This document shows, in pieces, positions 58,673 to 60,124 of a stretch of DNA of 60,124 nucleotides (within the stretch, counting starts at the first letter, position 1; the number at the start of each line of letters is the position of its first letter). Origin of the DNA: Rhodococcus qingshengii (GTDB lineage Bacteria; Actinomycetota; Actinomycetes; Mycobacteriales; Mycobacteriaceae); contig NZ_JAJNCL010000006.1 of NCBI RefSeq assembly GCF_021025955.1, positions 321,751 to 381,874 of the forward strand, in the 5' to 3' direction. The translations under genes and the position numbers were made by a program. Below the pieces are notes generated by a model. It saw only the letters and a program-made list of their open reading frames with translations. It was not told where the DNA came from and did no database searches.

Positions 58673-59527
58673 GTGAATTTCACTCGCGATCTGCGCAACA
58701 AGAGGTTTTGGCGCGGGCTGGCTATGCACGGTCTTGCCGCGCTGGGTGCCTTGTCGGCTGTGCTCGGTCTGTTTGCTCTCTTCTGGCCTGACATGCTTGT
58801 CGGAAAGGGCTTTCCCGAGGTTTTGATGATTCCGGCGGTTGCCCTCCTTTACGGAGGGTACCGGTCGTGGCCTTATCCGGTGGAGCAGCATTACGCCGCC
58901 CCTGACACGGAGATACGTCTGGTTACGGGCGATCTCTTTCACCAGGACACGAATCTAGTCATTGGAATGGCCGACACCTTCGACATCGAAACCCCCAACA
59001 TCATTGCGATAAACAGTGTGCAGGGGCAGTTCCTGGACCGTGTGTACCAGCATGACGCGAGTAACCTGCGTCAGGACCTCCAGGCAGCACTGGCAACCAA
59101 GCAGGTTATTCGCACCGTCAACAAGGCGGGCAACAACGACCGCTATCCACTCGGCACCGTCGCAACAATCAAGCACCAGCGCAAACACTATTTCTGCGTG
59201 GCTTACACAAGCCTTGACGAGCACAATAAAGCGTCGTCCACCATGGGCGTCCTCTGGGAGTCAATGGACAAACTGTGGGACGAGGTGCGCATCCGATCTA
59301 ATGGCGAGGCTGTCTCGGCTCCGGTCATTGGACTGGGTCAGTCGGGAATGTCCACCGTGCTGCCCATCCAGGACGCCATCCGATTTCTCATCCTGTCTTT
59401 CATGTTCGCCTCACGAACACAGCGGGTATGCGAGGAACTGCGAATCGTGATCAGGCCTCAAGACGAAAAGCGCGTCGACATGTTAGAAATCCAGGATTTT
59501 CTCGCTTCGCTGAGGAAGTCGTCATGA
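58673..59527 (+). CDS. thsA: Two-helix membrane protein with macro domain, ThsA type II-like effector
   Basis: The 284-aa protein starts at GTG 58673. Two hydrophobic helices at about residues 13-38 and 48-66 precede a macro-like domain with LVTGDLFHQDTNLVIGMADT, AINSVQGQFLDRVY, and VIGLGQSGMSTVLP as the phosphate-binding loops. This TM-TM-macro layout is that of the type II Thoeris effector, whose macro domain binds the TIR product and whose membrane part damages the cell. It is flanked by the TIR gene and the HIT gene in one operon. Confidence 0.83.
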   Translation: MNFTRDLRNKRFWRGLAMHGLAALGALSAVLGLFALFWPDMLVGKGFPEVLMIPAVALLYGGYRSWPYPVEQHYAAPDTEIRLVTGDLFHQDTNLVIGMADTFDIETPNIIAINSVQGQFLDRVYQHDASNLRQDLQAALATKQVIRTVNKAGNNDRYPLGTVATIKHQRKHYFCVAYTSLDEHNKASSTMGVLWESMDKLWDEVRIRSNGEAVSAPVIGLGQSGMSTVLPIQDAIRFLILSFMFASRTQRVCEELRIVIRPQDEKRVDMLEIQDFLASLRKSS

Positions 59528-59961
59528 ACCATCTTGAAGTCCCGGCCGCCTACCCTTGCGCTTTCTGTGACTACTTGAGCGGTGCCCGCCCCTTCACCGT
59601 CCTACACCGCGAAGAGCTCGCGGCTGTACTGGTCACTCGTGAACAGCGGGGACCCTCACACCTGCTGGTCATCACGACACGCCATGCCCCAACTGTGCTG
59701 GACATCAATGACATGGAATCAGATGCAGTGATGCGGCTCGTCAGAAAAGTGGCACACGCAATCGACCAGGTGGAGAAACGCCCCGGGATTAGCATTTGGC
59801 AAAACAACGGGGTTGATGCGCACCAGGCCATTCCGCATTTCCACATTCATGTAGCCGGCACGATCGATGGCGGAGGTACGGAATGGGACTCAGTTCACGA
59901 GCTGAGCATCGAGGAGACGGAGGCGATCGCGGAACGGCTCCGTCCCGAGCTACAGGTCTAG
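59524..59961 (+). CDS. HIT-family nucleotide hydrolase coupled to the TIR/macro pair
   Basis: The 145-aa protein starts at ATG 59524, which overlaps the ThsA-like stop (ATGA) and follows GAGGAAG, so its translation is coupled. The histidine triad is complete in AIPHFHIHVAG. Paired Cys (CAFCDYLSG) near the start and NNGVDAHQ before the triad are typical of HIT proteins. HIT enzymes hydrolyse nucleotide phosphoramidates, dinucleotides or adenylylated groups. In this operon it might destroy or process the TIR-made nucleotide signal; that is inference. Confidence 0.88.
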   Translation: MNHLEVPAAYPCAFCDYLSGARPFTVLHREELAAVLVTREQRGPSHLLVITTRHAPTVLDINDMESDAVMRLVRKVAHAIDQVEKRPGISIWQNNGVDAHQAIPHFHIHVAGTIDGGGTEWDSVHELSIEETEAIAERLRPELQV

Positions 59962-60124
59962 TTGTATGAGGCACGGACGTTAGTTACGCGATGCCGGCGG
60001 TAAGCGGCGGGCGGTCGTCCTCCGCGTGTCGAATGCGGTCGGTGATAATTGTAGTGAACATTCCAGACCTCGACGGCGGTGCGCCGCTCAGCTTCGCTGG
60101 TGTATTCGCGGGAGTACAGCAGTT
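59958..60124 (-). CDS. IS481-like transposase, C-terminal part (runs off the window)
   Basis: The minus strand from the window edge reads YTSEAERRTAVEVWNVHYNY and HRPHSTRGGRPPAAY, the usual end of an IS481-type integrase-core transposase. Its stop (59958-59960) overlaps the HIT stop on the other strand. The catalytic core is beyond the window. Confidence 0.78.
   Translation of the reverse strand, partial: LLYSREYTSEAERRTAVEVWNVHYNYHRPHSTRGGRPPAAYRRHRVTNVRASYN

Overview
The window looks like chromosomal DNA of a Rhodococcus of the erythropolis/qingshengii type. It is high-GC, and its first half carries the mycolata gene order glcB, VWA protein, gcvP, MerR, bifunctional nuclease, MerR, garA, gcvH, DUF881, small basic protein, DUF881, pgsA-like. 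That order matches the Rv1822-Rv1837c segment of Mycobacterium tuberculosis from memory of that map; no search was run.

Bases 1 to about 31,900 are core genome with intact genes. They open with the 3' half of a tRNA-Leu, then an unusual short-chain dehydrogenase, a universal stress protein, a saccharopine-dehydrogenase-like reductase, malate synthase G, a VWA protein and a metallophosphoesterase. The minus strand follows with gcvP under a tandem glycine riboswitch, two MerR regulators around a DUF151 nuclease, garA (the 2-oxoglutarate/glutamate switch), gcvH, two DUF881 proteins around a small basic protein, a CDP-alcohol phosphatidyltransferase and a NUDIX hydrolase. Next come a rhomboid-like/DUF2156 fusion, a DUF2254 protein, an esterase, aminopeptidase N, a dual-cysteine pyridoxal kinase, a class F sortase-like protein with a secreted partner, a glutamine amidotransferase and small membrane proteins.

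From about 31,900 to 42,400 the DNA is accessory and decaying. It holds a two-gene operon broken by about four frameshifts, a degenerate istB, a frameshifted small membrane gene and three copies of a dispersed intergenic repeat. Intact genes there are a secreted cholesterol oxidase, a MerR/hydrolase pair with a clear MerR-type promoter, a YunG-like protein and a few hypotheticals.

From 42,400 to the end the window reads as a defence and mobile-element island. It has an AT-rich SIR2-domain gene, ABC-transporter and DUF2971-like remnants, an IS21 element, an IS3 element with a frameshifted transposase, and a 3.77 kb element bounded by about 151-bp inverted repeats that carries two decayed tyrosine recombinases. 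Beyond it lie a Schlafen/AlbA_2-type protein, then a tight three-gene operon TIR - (2 TM + macro) - HIT, and finally the end of an IS481-like transposase. The TIR and TM-macro pair matches the type II Thoeris architecture, in which the TIR enzyme makes an ADP-ribose-based signal from NAD and the membrane macro protein responds. The translationally coupled HIT-family nucleotide hydrolase is the unexpected part and is the best candidate here for something undescribed.
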